The notes beneath the pieces are model-generated. The model did not search any database and was not told where the DNA came from. It saw only the letters and a program-made list of their open reading frames with translations. From assembly GCA_030039655.1 (NCBI GenBank), contig JASHVC010000070.1:1-5997 (forward strand): a DNA stretch of 5,997 bases. The letters are read 5' to 3'. The stretch comes from Xanthobacteraceae bacterium (lineage in GTDB: Bacteria > Pseudomonadota > Alphaproteobacteria > Rhizobiales > Xanthobacteraceae). Shown piece after piece: positions 5,859 to 5,997 of this stretch. The translations under genes were made by a program, and so were the position numbers. The number at the start of each line of letters is the position of its first letter. The first letter of the stretch is position 1.

Positions 5859-5997
5859 CTAATAAACCACAACACTACGAATCGACTTGCCCTCGTGCAT
5901 CAGATCAAAGCCCTTGTTGATTTCGCCGAGCGGCATGGTGTGAGTGATCATCGGATCGATCTCGATCTTCTTTTCCATGTACCAGTCGACGATCTTC
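5859..5997 (-). CDS. frmA: S-(hydroxymethyl)glutathione dehydrogenase / class III alcohol dehydrogenase, C-terminal fragment
   Basis: Only the last 45 codons and the TAG stop (5859-5861) are in the window; the gene continues past the right edge. The residues VDWYMEKKIEID, ITHTMPLGEINKGFDLM and HEGKSIRSVVVY are the highly characteristic C-terminus of zinc-dependent class III alcohol dehydrogenase. This enzyme oxidises S-hydroxymethylglutathione (formaldehyde plus glutathione) to S-formylglutathione with NAD+ in the cytoplasm. The fragment holds the end of the C-terminal catalytic-domain segment and none of the zinc ligands. The S-formylglutathione hydrolase gene that often follows this enzyme is not next to it here; a polysaccharide deacetylase is. 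The symbol follows the E. coli name; other genomes use adhC or flhA-type names. Confidence 0.88.
   Translation of the reverse strand, partial: KIVDWYMEKKIEIDPMITHTMPLGEINKGFDLMHEGKSIRSVVVY

Overview
The window is GC-rich (the 5' ends and spacers as well as the genes) and reads like a chromosome segment of an alphaproteobacterium, most likely of the Bradyrhizobium/Xanthobacteraceae type. This rests on three things: several Bug-type tripartite tricarboxylate transporter (TTT) solute-binding proteins with no transporter membrane genes beside them, a C-terminal YARHG-type domain, and the class III alcohol dehydrogenase. The taxonomic placement is inference. I found no rRNA, tRNA, CRISPR array, insertion sequence or attachment site.

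Layout. From 770 leftwards (minus strand) runs a Bug-type solute-binding protein that is cut by the window edge. A 179-bp divergent spacer (771-949) holds two adjacent perfect dyads and a possible promoter. On the plus strand follow a TIR-transmembrane-YARHG protein (950-1765) and two tandem 326-residue Bug proteins (1812-2792 and 2859-3839). A 45-bp spacer then separates them from a convergent minus-strand set. Read in transcription order, that set is the last 45 codons of a glutathione-dependent formaldehyde dehydrogenase / class III alcohol dehydrogenase (5997-5859), a secreted NodB-type polysaccharide deacetylase (5833-5027) and an enolase-superfamily (mandelate racemase/muconate lactonizing type) enzyme (4979-3885).

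How the parts may work together. Three periplasmic carboxylate-binding receptors close to an enolase-superfamily enzyme suggest a locus for uptake and breakdown of an organic or sugar acid. The dehydratase or racemase would act on a carboxylate delivered through a TTT permease encoded elsewhere. Class III alcohol dehydrogenase and the deacetylase are probably just co-directional neighbours.

The least ordinary gene is the TIR protein. An intracellular TIR domain with the expected catalytic glutamate is joined by one membrane span to an extracytoplasmic, cysteine-bearing YARHG domain. No recognisable defence partner lies in the window. It is the best candidate here for a poorly described system, possibly a membrane sensor that drives a TIR output. 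The other points of interest are a TNGTNNNACNA-type palindrome in the divergent spacer and an enolase-superfamily active site that appears to lack the usual Asp of the His-Asp dyad.
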